A stretch of DNA of 64,000 nucleotides from Microbacterium sp. Leaf159 (GTDB lineage Bacteria; Actinomycetota; Actinomycetes; Actinomycetales; Microbacteriaceae): positions 129,573 through 193,572 of the forward strand of contig NZ_LMOU01000002.1 of NCBI RefSeq assembly GCF_001423615.1, given 5' to 3'. A program made the position numbers and the translations under genes. Position 1 is the stretch's first letter, and each line of letters starts with the position of its first letter. Positions 25,397 through 34,074 of this stretch are shown in pieces. The notes under the pieces are model-generated. The model saw nothing but the letters and a program-made list of their open reading frames with translations. It made no database searches and had not been told where the DNA came from.

Positions 25397-26566
25397 TCAG
25401 AGCCCGTTGCGACGTGCGACCTCGCCGAGCCAGGCGAGCGAGGGCTTCGGGGAGCGCTCGAACGTCTGGTGGTCGAAGCCGATCAGACCGAAGGTCGGGC
25501 GGAATCCGCTGGCCCACTCGTAGTTGTCGAGCGCGCTCCAGTGCTGGTACGCCTTGACCTCGATGCCGTCGGAGATCGCCCGGTGCAGCCCCTCGAGGGC
25601 GCCCTGCGTGTAGGCGATGCGCCTGGTGTCGTCGCCGGTCGCGATGCCGTTCTCGGTCACGAGCACCGGCACGCCGCCGCTGCGCTCCCACGCACTGCGC
25701 ACGCCCATCTCGAGCGCCTCGGGGAAGAACTCCCACCCGGTGAGCGTCGTCTCGACATCGTCCGCGACGGGCCGAGGGCCCTCCGGTCCGATGAAGGTGC
25801 GCGTGTACGCCTGCACGCCGACGAAGTCGTCGCCGGCCGACTGATCGAGGTACCAGTGGTCGCGGGGGTCGCCGTACTCGGCGAGCATCTCGTCGGCCCC
25901 CGGCTCACCCGTGGAGTGGAAGGCCTGCGTCGCGATCGTCCATCCGGCCTGCACGCCCGAGACGGAGTGCAGGATCTCGGAGGCGCGGTGGTGCGCGTCG
26001 AGCAGCGTGTCGGCGACCGCGAGGTCGGGGTTCGGCAGGCCGAACGCGACGAGGTTGGCCGCATCCTCTCCCCCGGCGAGCATCGCCGCGATGTTCGGCT
26101 CGTTGATCGTGCAGACGTAGGTCACGCCCTCGAGGATCGGGAGCACCGTCTCGACGTACCGCGAGAACAGGTCGACCGCGTCGTCCGCACGCCAGAAGCC
26201 GTCCTTCTGGAACCACTGCGGCACGGTGAAGTGCATCAGGGTCACCGTCGGGTCGAGCCCGTTCTCGCGCGCCGTGTCGATCATGCGGCGGTAGTGGTCC
26301 AGCATCGCGCGAGACACGAAGCCGCGCTCCGGCTCGATGCGGGCCCATTCCATCGAGAAGCGGTACGAGTTCAGACCGGCATCGGCCAGCAGACGCATGT
26401 CCTCCGGGTACCGGTGGAAGTGGTCGGCGGCGTCGCCCGAGGGCTCGACCATGGGCGAACCCGGAGCATGCTCCATGGCCCACCAGTCGCTGGTCGTGTT
26501 GTTCCCCTCCACCTGATGGGCTGCGGTCGCAGCGCCCCAGAGAAAGCCGTCAGGGAATGTGAGCAC
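25397..26566 (-). CDS. GH1 family beta-glucosidase
   Basis: Retaining beta-glycosidase, 389 residues, on the short side for GH1. Acid/base E156 lies in TINEPN and nucleophile E305 in VTENG; the aglycone/sugar site QVEG and HW(S)ALDNYEW are intact. No signal peptide, so it acts on imported glycosides in the cytosol. GTG 26566 is preferred: AAAGGAG lies about 7 bases upstream and the protein begins LTFPDGFLWGAATAAHQVEG like its family. It lies 32 bp after the ABC ATPase gene and is the last gene of the operon, suggesting uptake of beta-glucosides such as cellobiose followed by hydrolysis. Confidence 0.9.
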   Translation of the reverse strand: MLTFPDGFLWGAATAAHQVEGNNTTSDWWAMEHAPGSPMVEPSGDAADHFHRYPEDMRLLADAGLNSYRFSMEWARIEPERGFVSRAMLDHYRRMIDTARENGLDPTVTLMHFTVPQWFQKDGFWRADDAVDLFSRYVETVLPILEGVTYVCTINEPNIAAMLAGGEDAANLVAFGLPNPDLAVADTLLDAHHRASEILHSVSGVQAGWTIATQAFHSTGEPGADEMLAEYGDPRDHWYLDQSAGDDFVGVQAYTRTFIGPEGPRPVADDVETTLTGWEFFPEALEMGVRSAWERSGGVPVLVTENGIATGDDTRRIAYTQGALEGLHRAISDGIEVKAYQHWSALDNYEWASGFRPTFGLIGFDHQTFERSPKPSLAWLGEVARRNGL

Positions 26567-26598
26567 GAGTGCTCCTTTCGTCTTGCGATGGTCTTCGG

Positions 26599-28323
26599 TC
26601 AGCGTTCGGCGCGTGCCGGGTTCGGCACGGCGTCGAGCAGCTGCACGGTGTATTCGTCCTCCGGATGCTGAAGCACCTGCGAGGTCTCGCCGCGTTCGAC
26701 GACGCGACCGCTGTTGAGCACGAGGATGTTCTCGGTGACGAGACGCGCGCTGAGCAGATCGTGCGTGATGTAGAGCATGCTGATGCCCCATCTCTCACGC
26801 AGGTCCTCGAGCAGGGCGAGCACACCGGCACGCAGCGACACGTCGAGCATCGACACGGGCTCGTCGGCGATCAGGACCTGCGGGTCGCTCGCGAGCGCCC
26901 GGGCGATGACCACGCGCTGGCGCTGTCCGCCCGACAGCTGATGCGGCAGCTTGGCCGCGAACTGCTCGACGGGCGTCAGCCCCACTGTCTCGAGGAGCTC
27001 GAGCACGCGGGCCCTCGCTTCCTCTCCTCGGAGCGGGGTGTAGTTGCGGATCGGCCGACTCAGCGCGTATTCCACGGTGTGCAGCGGGTTCAGCGCCGCA
27101 TACGGATCCTGGAACACCATCTGCACGTCCTTGCGCAGGTCGCGCAGCCCCGTGCGCCGCAGGGTCGCGACGTCGACGTCTCCGAAGCGCACGGTGCCCT
27201 CGGTCGGCTTCTCGACTCCGGTGATGAGCTTCGCGATCGTCGACTTGCCCGACCCGGAGGCGCCGACGAGAGCGAGCGCCTCGCCCGGCTCCAGCCGGAA
27301 CGACACGTCGTCGACGGCGACGACCGGCTTCTCCCCGCGACGAGGAGCCGGGTAGCGCTTCGACACGCCCTCGACCACGATCGCGGCATCGGCCCGCCGG
27401 GTGTCGCGCTGCGACACCGTGGGGAGGGTCTCGGTGAGGTCGGTGCGCGAGTGTCCCGCACGGCGCCGGGTGCCGAGGTCCACGAACCCGGGGATCGAGA
27501 TCGACTCGGCCCGAGGGTCGGCGTAATGGCTCAGCAGCATCCGCGTGTACTCGTCCTGCGGACGGTGCAGGATGTCGAGGCTCGGCGCGTCTTCGACGAT
27601 CCGCCCCTCGTGCATCACCATCACCCGATCGGTCGCCTCGAGAACGATGCCCAGGTCGTGGCTGATGAGGATCGCGGTGAAGTGCTCGGAGCGCTGCAGA
27701 TCCTTGATCGTGTCCATCACGGCGTGCTGCACGAGCACGTCGAGAGCCGTCGTCGGCTCGTCGAACACCATCAGCTGCGGCTCGAGCGACAGAGCGAGCG
27801 CGATCGAGGCGCGCTGGCGCATGCCGCCGGAGAGCTCCCCCGGGTAGCGCGAGAGCACCACGGGGTCGAGACCGACCTTGCCGACCAGCTCGCGCGCCCT
27901 GGCATCCCGGCTCTCCTTGGAGACGTGCCCGTGAGCCGCGAAGATGTCCCGGAAATGGTTGCCGATCGTACGGACCGGGTTCAGCGCGTTCATGCCTGAC
28001 TGCAGCACCATCGCGAACCCGCCCTGGCGCTGACGACGCAGCTCCTCGGCGTTCAGCTCGCGGATGTCGCGGCCGTCGAAGAGGATCCGCCCCTCGCTGA
28101 TCCGCGCCGGCGGCTTCTGCAGCCGTGTCAGCGCGAAGCCGAGAGTCGACTTGCCCGAACCCGACTCGCCGACGAGACCGACGAACTCGCCGCGGCGCAG
28201 CGTGAACGAGACGTTCTCGACCGCGGTAACCGGCGTCGTGCCCGGAGACGCGTACTCGACGGACAGGCCCTGGACATCCAGCAGCACGTCGTCCGTAGGG
28301 GTGTTCGCTTCCATGGCGCTCAT
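26599..28323 (-). CDS. Dipeptide/oligosaccharide-type ABC transporter, double ATP-binding protein
   Basis: 574 residues made of two Dpp/Opp-type ATPase domains fused (DppD-DppF order). Domain 1 has Walker A GESGSGKST and signature LSGGMRQR; domain 2 has GASGSGKST and LSGGQRQR. Each is followed by the oligopeptide-transporter C-terminal segment (PQDEYTRMLLSHY; PEDEYTVQLLDAVPNP). ATG 28323 overlaps the upstream permease stop (ATGA) with AAGGG as Shine-Dalgarno; ATG 28314 is an alternative. The operon context with GH1 suggests the cargo is a beta-linked oligosaccharide rather than a peptide. Confidence 0.9.
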   Translation of the reverse strand: MSAMEANTPTDDVLLDVQGLSVEYASPGTTPVTAVENVSFTLRRGEFVGLVGESGSGKSTLGFALTRLQKPPARISEGRILFDGRDIRELNAEELRRQRQGGFAMVLQSGMNALNPVRTIGNHFRDIFAAHGHVSKESRDARARELVGKVGLDPVVLSRYPGELSGGMRQRASIALALSLEPQLMVFDEPTTALDVLVQHAVMDTIKDLQRSEHFTAILISHDLGIVLEATDRVMVMHEGRIVEDAPSLDILHRPQDEYTRMLLSHYADPRAESISIPGFVDLGTRRRAGHSRTDLTETLPTVSQRDTRRADAAIVVEGVSKRYPAPRRGEKPVVAVDDVSFRLEPGEALALVGASGSGKSTIAKLITGVEKPTEGTVRFGDVDVATLRRTGLRDLRKDVQMVFQDPYAALNPLHTVEYALSRPIRNYTPLRGEEARARVLELLETVGLTPVEQFAAKLPHQLSGGQRQRVVIARALASDPQVLIADEPVSMLDVSLRAGVLALLEDLRERWGISMLYITHDLLSARLVTENILVLNSGRVVERGETSQVLQHPEDEYTVQLLDAVPNPARAER

Positions 28324-29234
28324 CGGCCCTTCCCCTCTCGCAGGCGCGGATTGGAGATGCCGTCCACGCCGAAGTTGATCAGTGTCAGGCTCAGAGCGAG
28401 CAGGGCGATGCACAGACCGGGAGCGAACAGCAGCAGCCACTGCCCGGTGAGCAGCGAGTTGGAGTTCTGCGCCCAGTAGAGCATGGTGCCCCAGCTGACG
28501 ATGCTCGAGTCGCCGAGCCCGAGGAACTCGAGGCCCGCCTCGGCGAGGATCGCCGCGGTCGCCGCCCCGAAGAGCGTGCCCGCGATGATCGAGGTCATGT
28601 TCGGCAGGATCTCGCGGAACACGATGCGTGCTCGGCTGTCGCCCGAGAACTGCGCCGAGGTGACGAAGTCGTTGCCCCGGAGCGACTGGGTCTGGCTGCG
28701 CAGCACACGCGCGCCCCATGCCCAGCCGGTGACGACGATGACCGCGATGATCATCAGGATGCCGCCGTTCTGCAGGTAGGCGGCGATGACGATCATGAGC
28801 GGCAGGCCGGGGATCACCAGGAACAGGTTGACGATGAAGCCGACCACCTCTCCGGCGAAGCCGCGCATGTAGCCCCAGCTGAGACCGATCAGCACCGCGA
28901 CGATCGTCGAGAGGATGCCGGCGGCCATGCCGACCAGCAGGCTGATCTGCGAGCCGTAGATCAGCTGGCTGAGCACGTCTTCACCCGCGGCCGTCGTGCC
29001 GAGCCAGTGCGCGGCCGACGCGTCGGCGTTGCGCTCGAACGTGTTGTCCTTCGGGCCGTAGGGCGCGAGCAGCGGTGCGAACACGGCGACGAGCACGAAC
29101 AGCCCGAGGATGATGAGGCCGAGGCGAGCCTTGCCGTTGGACCAGAGGGTGCCCACCATCCGGGCGAACGAACGCCACGGGCTGGGAGCCGCAATCCGGT
29201 CGGAGGGAACCTTGACATTCATAGTGGAGGTCAT
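28320..29234 (-). CDS. ABC transporter permease, DppC type
   Basis: 304 residues. A cytoplasmic N-terminal tail precedes the first membrane segment (LGLIILGLFVLVAVFAPLLAPYG), the NADASAAHWLGTTAAGEDVLSQ motif typical of DppC/OppC (which normally reads HPLGTDxLGRD), then five further segments with an EAGLEFLGLGDSSIVSWG loop. Start ATG 29234; the 5' end overlaps the preceding permease stop by 4 bases and the 3' end overlaps the ATPase start. Confidence 0.9.
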   Translation of the reverse strand: MTSTMNVKVPSDRIAAPSPWRSFARMVGTLWSNGKARLGLIILGLFVLVAVFAPLLAPYGPKDNTFERNADASAAHWLGTTAAGEDVLSQLIYGSQISLLVGMAAGILSTIVAVLIGLSWGYMRGFAGEVVGFIVNLFLVIPGLPLMIVIAAYLQNGGILMIIAVIVVTGWAWGARVLRSQTQSLRGNDFVTSAQFSGDSRARIVFREILPNMTSIIAGTLFGAATAAILAEAGLEFLGLGDSSIVSWGTMLYWAQNSNSLLTGQWLLLFAPGLCIALLALSLTLINFGVDGISNPRLREGKGR

Positions 29235-30211
29235 CGGCGGGTCCTTGGATCCAGCACGCCGTACAGGATGTCGACGAGGAAGTTGGCGATGAGCACGCTC
29301 ACGGTGATCATCAGGAAGAGCGCCTGCATGAGCGGGTAGTCCTGCCCGATCACGGCGTTGAAGAGCAGATATCCGATACCGGGATAGCCGAACACCTGCT
29401 CCACGAGGATCGATCCGCCGACCACGCCGCCGAGCGTGAGCCCGAAGCCGGTGAGGTTCGGCAGGATCGCGTTTCGTGCGGCGTAGCGGAGGGCGATCGT
29501 GCGACCGTGCAGACCGTTCGCCTCGGCGAAGGTCACGTAGTCGTCACCCAGGGTGTTGATCATCGCGTTGCGCATGCCGATGATCCATCCGCCGAGCGAC
29601 GTCAACAGGATCGTCACCGCCGGGAGGATCGCATGCTGCACGAGATCGATGAAGAAGTCCCAGGTGAAGCCCGGCGTGGTGGTCGCCGAGTAGGCCCCGG
29701 TCGTCGGGAACCAGTGCAGCACGTACCCGAAGAAGAACAGCAGCAGCAGCGCCGTCCAGAAGTAAGGGAAGGTGCTGAGGAACGATCCGGTCAGCGTCGG
29801 CAGCGAATCCAACCACGTGCCACGGCGCCAGGCCGCGGCGGTGCCGATCAGCGTGCCGATCACGAACGCGAGGATCGTGACGATGCCGACGAGGCCGATC
29901 GTGTACGGCAACGCGGTCGAGACCATGCTCGACACGGTCTGCGGATAGAACGTGTACGAGACACCGAAGTCGAGGCGGGCGACCTGACCGAGGTACGCCA
30001 CGTACTGGTCCCAGATCGATCCGGTCGGCACGCCGAGCTGGGCCTCGATCGCTGCCCGCGTCGCATCGGACACCGGGCCGTTCTGCGAGAGCTTCGCGAT
30101 CGCGGCGTCGGCCGGAGAGCCGGGCATGAGTCGCGGAAGGAAGAAGTTCAGCGTGATGGCGGCCCACAGCGTGAGCACGAACAGGCCGACCTTCTGGAGG
30201 ACGTACTTCAT
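29231..30211 (-). CDS. ABC transporter permease, DppB type
   Basis: 326 residues. Classic DppB start MKYVLQKVGLFVLTLWAAITLNFFLPRLMPGSPAD, six membrane segments, and the coupling-loop region NAMINTLGDDYVTFAEANGLHGRTIALRYAARNAILP. ATG 30211 overlaps the binding-protein stop (ATGA), so binding protein, permeases and ATPase form one coupled unit. Confidence 0.91.
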   Translation of the reverse strand: MKYVLQKVGLFVLTLWAAITLNFFLPRLMPGSPADAAIAKLSQNGPVSDATRAAIEAQLGVPTGSIWDQYVAYLGQVARLDFGVSYTFYPQTVSSMVSTALPYTIGLVGIVTILAFVIGTLIGTAAAWRRGTWLDSLPTLTGSFLSTFPYFWTALLLLFFFGYVLHWFPTTGAYSATTTPGFTWDFFIDLVQHAILPAVTILLTSLGGWIIGMRNAMINTLGDDYVTFAEANGLHGRTIALRYAARNAILPNLTGFGLTLGGVVGGSILVEQVFGYPGIGYLLFNAVIGQDYPLMQALFLMITVSVLIANFLVDILYGVLDPRTRR

Positions 30212-31872
30212 CGGTCATCCTCCTTCACACGCTCGAGCCGGGTGAAGATGCCCAGAGGTGCCGAGTCGTAGTTCTGCGGGATCATGTACGGGTCGTCCTC
30301 TGAGGGCCATCCGGTGAACTTGGAATCGTTGAACAGGCCCCAGATGCCGCCGTAGTAGAGGCCGATGACCGGCATCTCCTCGTAGACGATGGCCTGCAGC
30401 TCCTGCACGATCTCGGTCTGACGCGCGGGGTCGACGGTCTCGCGGTACTCCTTGAGCAGCGCGTCGGCTTCGTCCGAGCGGTAGCGCTCGAAGTTGTTCG
30501 CGGTCGCTTCGCCCGAGGGCACGTAGAACTCGCTCGAGAGCAGGTTGTTGTACGCCTGGTAGATGTCGCCGTTGCCCATGCCGCCGATGGCCATCTCGAA
30601 GTCGCCGTTGCTGATGGCGCTCTGGTAGCCGGCGGGCTGCGGGAGCTTGAGCGTCACCTTGACGCCGACCTCAGCCAGCTGACTCTGCACCGTCTGCGCG
30701 GCGCGGGTCCAGTCGGAGTAACCGTTGGCGGTCGTCAGCGCGAACTCGAGCTGCTTTCCGTCGGCGCCGACGAGGCGGTCGCCGTCGAGCGTGTATCCCG
30801 CTTCGGCGAAGGCCGCGAGTGCGGCATCCGTGTCCTGCGTGATCATGCCCGCGTCGGGGATGCTCGGATCGAGGTACTCCTCCTGGTTGGGGAGGATGAG
30901 TCCGGTCTGCCCCGCGGGCTCCATGTACCCCTCGGAGGCGGTCTCGGCGATCTCCTCGCGGTCGAGCGAGAGGGCGATGCCGCGGCGCACGTTGACGTCG
31001 TCGAACGGTGCGACCTCGAGGTTCGGCATGAGGGCGATCACGCCTCCCGGCGGGAACCACCAGGCGTTGTCGTCGCTTGCCGCACCCCACGTGCCCTCGA
31101 CATCGGAGATGAACGAGTAGGCCCAGTCGTAGCCGCGCGTGACGGTGTCGAGCTGCGAATTCGTCGACGGCAGGATGATGTGCTCGATCTCGATCTTGTC
31201 GGCCTGCCAGTAGTCGGGGTTCTTGTCCACCGAGTACTGCTGGTCGTTGTAGTTGCCGAGCACGAACGGGCCGGTGCCGACCGGGTTCTCGTTGCGATAG
31301 GTGCCCGGATCCTTCACGTCGGACCAGAGGTGCTCGGGCACGATCATGGTCTGACCGAGAATCGGCAGCGACGGCGCGTCATCGGTCTGCAGGTGCATGA
31401 TGACGTCATCGCCGTCGACCTCGACGGTCTCGAGGTGCTGCCAGGCGCCCTTGATGTCGAGCGAGGGGTTGTCCTTGAGCAGCTGGAACGTGAACGCCAC
31501 GTCATCGGGCGTCAGCTGCTCGCCGTCGCTCCACTCGACGTCGTCGCGGATCGTCATCACGATCGTGCGGGCGTCGGGCTGCGACCATTCGCTCGCCAGC
31601 CAGGGGTTCTCGGTTCCGTCGAGCGGGTTCACCAGGATCAGCGGCTCGTAGATCCACCGCGACGCGGTGCGCGTGTTGGTCAGATACGGGTTGAAGTTCC
31701 GCGTGAAGAACGGGTTCCCCTTGTCCGCATTGATGAGCATCGTGTCGTCGCCGATCGATGGATCGGGCTGCGAACTGATCTGGATGCTGCAACCGCTGAG
31801 CACGACGGCTGCTGCCGCCAGTCCCACGATCGCGGCTCTCCGCCAGCGTCGGAGCATGTGCGTCTTCGCCAC
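30208..31872 (-). CDS. ABC transporter substrate-binding lipoprotein, family 5
   Basis: 554 residues. The lipoprotein signal ends VLSGCS (Cys27-28 region). It has the SBP_bac_5 fold with LASEWSQPDARTIVMTIRDDVEWSDG and the family loop PVGTGPFVLGNYNDQQYSVDKNPDYW. Relatives linked to GH1 enzymes bind cello- or other beta-oligosaccharides despite belonging to the peptide-binding family. Start GTG 31872 has GAGGTG upstream. First gene of the five-gene operon down to the GH1 beta-glucosidase. Transcription likely responds to a LacI-family regulator through an operator at 31952-31965. Confidence 0.9.
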   Translation of the reverse strand: MAKTHMLRRWRRAAIVGLAAAAVVLSGCSIQISSQPDPSIGDDTMLINADKGNPFFTRNFNPYLTNTRTASRWIYEPLILVNPLDGTENPWLASEWSQPDARTIVMTIRDDVEWSDGEQLTPDDVAFTFQLLKDNPSLDIKGAWQHLETVEVDGDDVIMHLQTDDAPSLPILGQTMIVPEHLWSDVKDPGTYRNENPVGTGPFVLGNYNDQQYSVDKNPDYWQADKIEIEHIILPSTNSQLDTVTRGYDWAYSFISDVEGTWGAASDDNAWWFPPGGVIALMPNLEVAPFDDVNVRRGIALSLDREEIAETASEGYMEPAGQTGLILPNQEEYLDPSIPDAGMITQDTDAALAAFAEAGYTLDGDRLVGADGKQLEFALTTANGYSDWTRAAQTVQSQLAEVGVKVTLKLPQPAGYQSAISNGDFEMAIGGMGNGDIYQAYNNLLSSEFYVPSGEATANNFERYRSDEADALLKEYRETVDPARQTEIVQELQAIVYEEMPVIGLYYGGIWGLFNDSKFTGWPSEDDPYMIPQNYDSAPLGIFTRLERVKEDDR

Positions 31873-31951
31873 ACTGCCACCTCATGTCGTCTGTGTCATG
31901 AAGGGGGTCCCGCGAGTCGGGGAGCCCCGCGGCCGGAGCCGCATGAGCGAT

Positions 31952-31965
31952 TGTAAGCGCATACA
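31952..31965 (-). promoter_or_regulatory. LacI-type operator overlapping the oligosaccharide operon promoter
   Basis: TGTAAGCGCATACA, close to the symmetrical LacI-family site TGTAAGCGCTTACA. On the minus strand it covers TACAAT, a good -10, with TTGCAG 18 bp upstream as -35. The lacI-type gene at 32971-34074 is the obvious candidate regulator. Confidence 0.65.
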
Positions 31966-32050
31966 TTTTGTGACTGCAACCCCTTGACAACCGTGTCGGG
32001 CAGCGCCAGCCCTCTCAGCGACAGGGATGGGAGCGGTGCCAAACTGCCGA

Positions 32051-32503
32051 CTACTCGGGGCTGTCGCGCAGCGAGCGCGTCATGCTCCGGAGCGCTCGGA
32101 ATGCCGCCGACTGCTCGGCATCGGTCATGCCCGCCAGCATCCTGACCTCGACCGATCGCACCGCGGCCGTCGCCACCGCCAGGCTCTGCCGCCCCCGCGG
32201 AGTCAGCGTCGTCGGGAGGGTCTTCCCGACGACCGCTTCTGCGGGTCTCGTCACGATGCCGTCGCGCTCGAGCCCCTGCAGCAGGACGTTCATCGACTGC
32301 CTCGTGACGAATGCGCCGCGGGCCAGTTCGGAGTTCGACAGGCCGGGGCGTTGCGCGAGCAGCTCGAGGCAGGAGTAGTGCGTGATGGTCATCCCGAGCG
32401 GGCGCAGCACCTCTTCCATCGCCGCGCGGAGCGCACTCGCGGCCTCCTTGAGCAGGTACCCGAGCGATGTGTCCAGGTCGATGCCCGCACCGTCTTGACT
32501 CAT
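32051..32503 (-). CDS. MarR family transcriptional regulator
   Basis: 150 residues. Winged helix-turn-helix with LELLAQRPGLSNSELARGAFVTRQSMNVLLQGLERDGIVTR, helical dimerisation ends and no metal-binding cysteines. ATG 32503 lies inside the first of two inverted repeats (32502-32519), so the protein almost certainly binds its own start region and the promoter of the divergent VOC gene. In-frame upstream extension (to 32593) would cross the VOC start and was rejected. An imperfect hairpin follows at 32006-32030. Confidence 0.88.
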   Translation of the reverse strand: MSQDGAGIDLDTSLGYLLKEAASALRAAMEEVLRPLGMTITHYSCLELLAQRPGLSNSELARGAFVTRQSMNVLLQGLERDGIVTRPAEAVVGKTLPTTLTPRGRQSLAVATAAVRSVEVRMLAGMTDAEQSAAFRALRSMTRSLRDSPE

Positions 32504-32546
32504 GTCAGTAGTCTGACATAGATTGACCCATGTCAGATAACTGACA
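32502..32546. promoter_or_regulatory. Twin MarR operators and VOC promoter
   Basis: Two inverted repeats of the same half-site: ATGTCAG-TAGT-CTGACAT (32502-32519) and TGTCAG-ATAA-CTGACA (32531-32546), centres 28 bp apart. On the plus strand TTGACT (32495-32500), 18 bp, TAGATT (32519-32524) forms a promoter whose spacer holds site 1 and whose start region holds site 2. Confidence 0.78.
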
Positions 32547-32567
32547 CACAAAGGAAAGAGTGTCACC

Positions 32568-32936
32568 ATGCCCGTCACCGGCCCCGACTTCATCTCCCTC
32601 CAGACCCGCGACCTCGCGGCTTCCCAGGCTTTCTACGAGAAGTACCTCGGCCTGGTCCGCTCGCAGGCCGGCCCCCCGCACGCCGTGGTCTTCGAGACGA
32701 CACCGATCGCCTTCGCGCTGCGCGACATCGCCCCCGGCACCGACCTCGACGGGATCGACCAGCCCGGGATCGGCGCCGCGGTCTGGCTGCATGCCACCGA
32801 CGTGCAGGAGATCCACGACGCTCTCGCCGCCGACGGACACACGATCGTCGCGGTTCCGATCGACGGTCCGTTCGGCCGCACCTTCACGTTCGCCGACCCC
32901 GACGGCTACCGCATCACGCTGCACGACCGCTCCTGA
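32568..32936 (+). CDS. VOC family protein (glyoxalase/dioxygenase fold)
   Basis: 122 residues, two beta-alpha-beta-beta-beta modules: module 1 from DFISLQTRDLAASQAFYEKYLGL, module 2 from AVWLHATDVQEIHDALAADGHTIV to FTFADPDGYRITLHDRS. A normal glyoxalase metal set (H/E) is only partly visible, so it may be a binding or resistance protein rather than a lyase. Shine-Dalgarno GGAAAG lies about 10 bases before ATG 32568. It is divergent from the MarR gene and shares its twin operators, so it is probably induced by a small toxic or aromatic compound. Confidence 0.85.
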   Translation: MPVTGPDFISLQTRDLAASQAFYEKYLGLVRSQAGPPHAVVFETTPIAFALRDIAPGTDLDGIDQPGIGAAVWLHATDVQEIHDALAADGHTIVAVPIDGPFGRTFTFADPDGYRITLHDRS

Positions 32937-32970
32937 GCGACCGCGCCCGAGCGACCGTGGCAGGATCCGG

Positions 32971-34074
32971 TCAGGGGCGCTGCGAGCTCTCACGGACGAG
33001 GATCTGCAGGGGCAGGCGCACGGTCATCGGATCGGCGTCCGGCTGCTCGAGGCGCCGCGCGAGCAGCTGCACGGCGGCGCGACCGAGGTCGATCATCGGC
33101 TGGCGGACGGTCGTGAGCGTGGGGCGCGAGAGCGCGGCCGCCTCGAGCCCGTCGAAGCCGGTGACCCTCACATCGTCCGGCACGCGGATGCCCGCCGAGC
33201 CGAACGCGTCGATCGCCCCGAGAGCCATCTGGTCGTTGGCCGCGACCAGCACCGACGGCGCCCCCTGGGCGATGAGCTGCTCGGCGGCGACATGACCCGA
33301 TGCGCGGGTGAAGTCGCCACGCAACACGGTCACGTCGTCGATCGCGAGCCCCGCCTCGGCGACGGCGGTGGCGAAGCCGTCCCAGCGCTGCGCACCGTCC
33401 GGTGAGTCCTCAGGGCCGCCGAGGAAGGCGATCCCCCCGGGGTCGGCCTGTGCGAGCACGAGACGGGTGAGCTCGGTCATGGCCTCGGCGTTGCTGACCG
33501 TCACATGGTCGTAGGTGTCGCCCCGCGCGGGGCCCGAGAGCACGACCACCGGAATCCGCTGCGCGAGTCGGGCGAGCACGTCGTCCGGCACGCTCTGCGC
33601 CAGCACCATCAGCCCGTCGACCCGGCCGGCGATGTCGCGCACGGTCTCACGGGTGGGGTCGTCACGGCCGACGCCGATCATGAGCACGAAGCCCTGCTTC
33701 CACGCCTCGAGCTCGGCGCCGCGCAGCACCTCGTCGAGGAACAGCATGGTCGGATGCGGCGCGTCGGCGTCCGCCGACGCCTGCTCGACCGTGAACGGCG
33801 GCGCGTCGGCCTGCTCGTCGGCGAGCACATCGAGCACCGGCGCGTCCTCCGAGGCGTCGAAACCCGGGAAGTACAGCCCCAGCACGCCGGTGCGGCGTTC
33901 GGCCAACCCACGCGCACTGCCGCTGGGCACGTAGCCGAGCTCGGAGACCGTGTCGAGCACGCGCTCGCGGGTGGCCGGGCGCACGGCATCCGGCTGACGC
34001 AGCACACGTGAGACCGTGGCGATCGAGACCCCTGCGCGCTCTGCGACGTCGTAGACGGTCGCCTTCTTGCTCAC
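32971..34074 (-). CDS. LacI family transcriptional regulator
   Basis: 367 residues. N-terminal HTH TVYDVAERAGVSIATVSRVLRQ, hinge region SARGLAERRTG, then an effector domain with VLVAANDQMALGAIDAFGSAGIRVPDDVRVTGFDGLEAA. An unusual acidic insertion of about 25 residues (ADEQADAPPFTVEQASADADAPHP) sits in the first lobe. GTG 34074 overlaps the methyltransferase stop. It is the last gene of rsmI-methyltransferase-lacI. The nearest candidate target is the beta-glucoside operon, whose operator lies 1 kb downstream. Confidence 0.88.
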   Translation of the reverse strand: MSKKATVYDVAERAGVSIATVSRVLRQPDAVRPATRERVLDTVSELGYVPSGSARGLAERRTGVLGLYFPGFDASEDAPVLDVLADEQADAPPFTVEQASADADAPHPTMLFLDEVLRGAELEAWKQGFVLMIGVGRDDPTRETVRDIAGRVDGLMVLAQSVPDDVLARLAQRIPVVVLSGPARGDTYDHVTVSNAEAMTELTRLVLAQADPGGIAFLGGPEDSPDGAQRWDGFATAVAEAGLAIDDVTVLRGDFTRASGHVAAEQLIAQGAPSVLVAANDQMALGAIDAFGSAGIRVPDDVRVTGFDGLEAAALSRPTLTTVRQPMIDLGRAAVQLLARRLEQPDADPMTVRLPLQILVRESSQRP

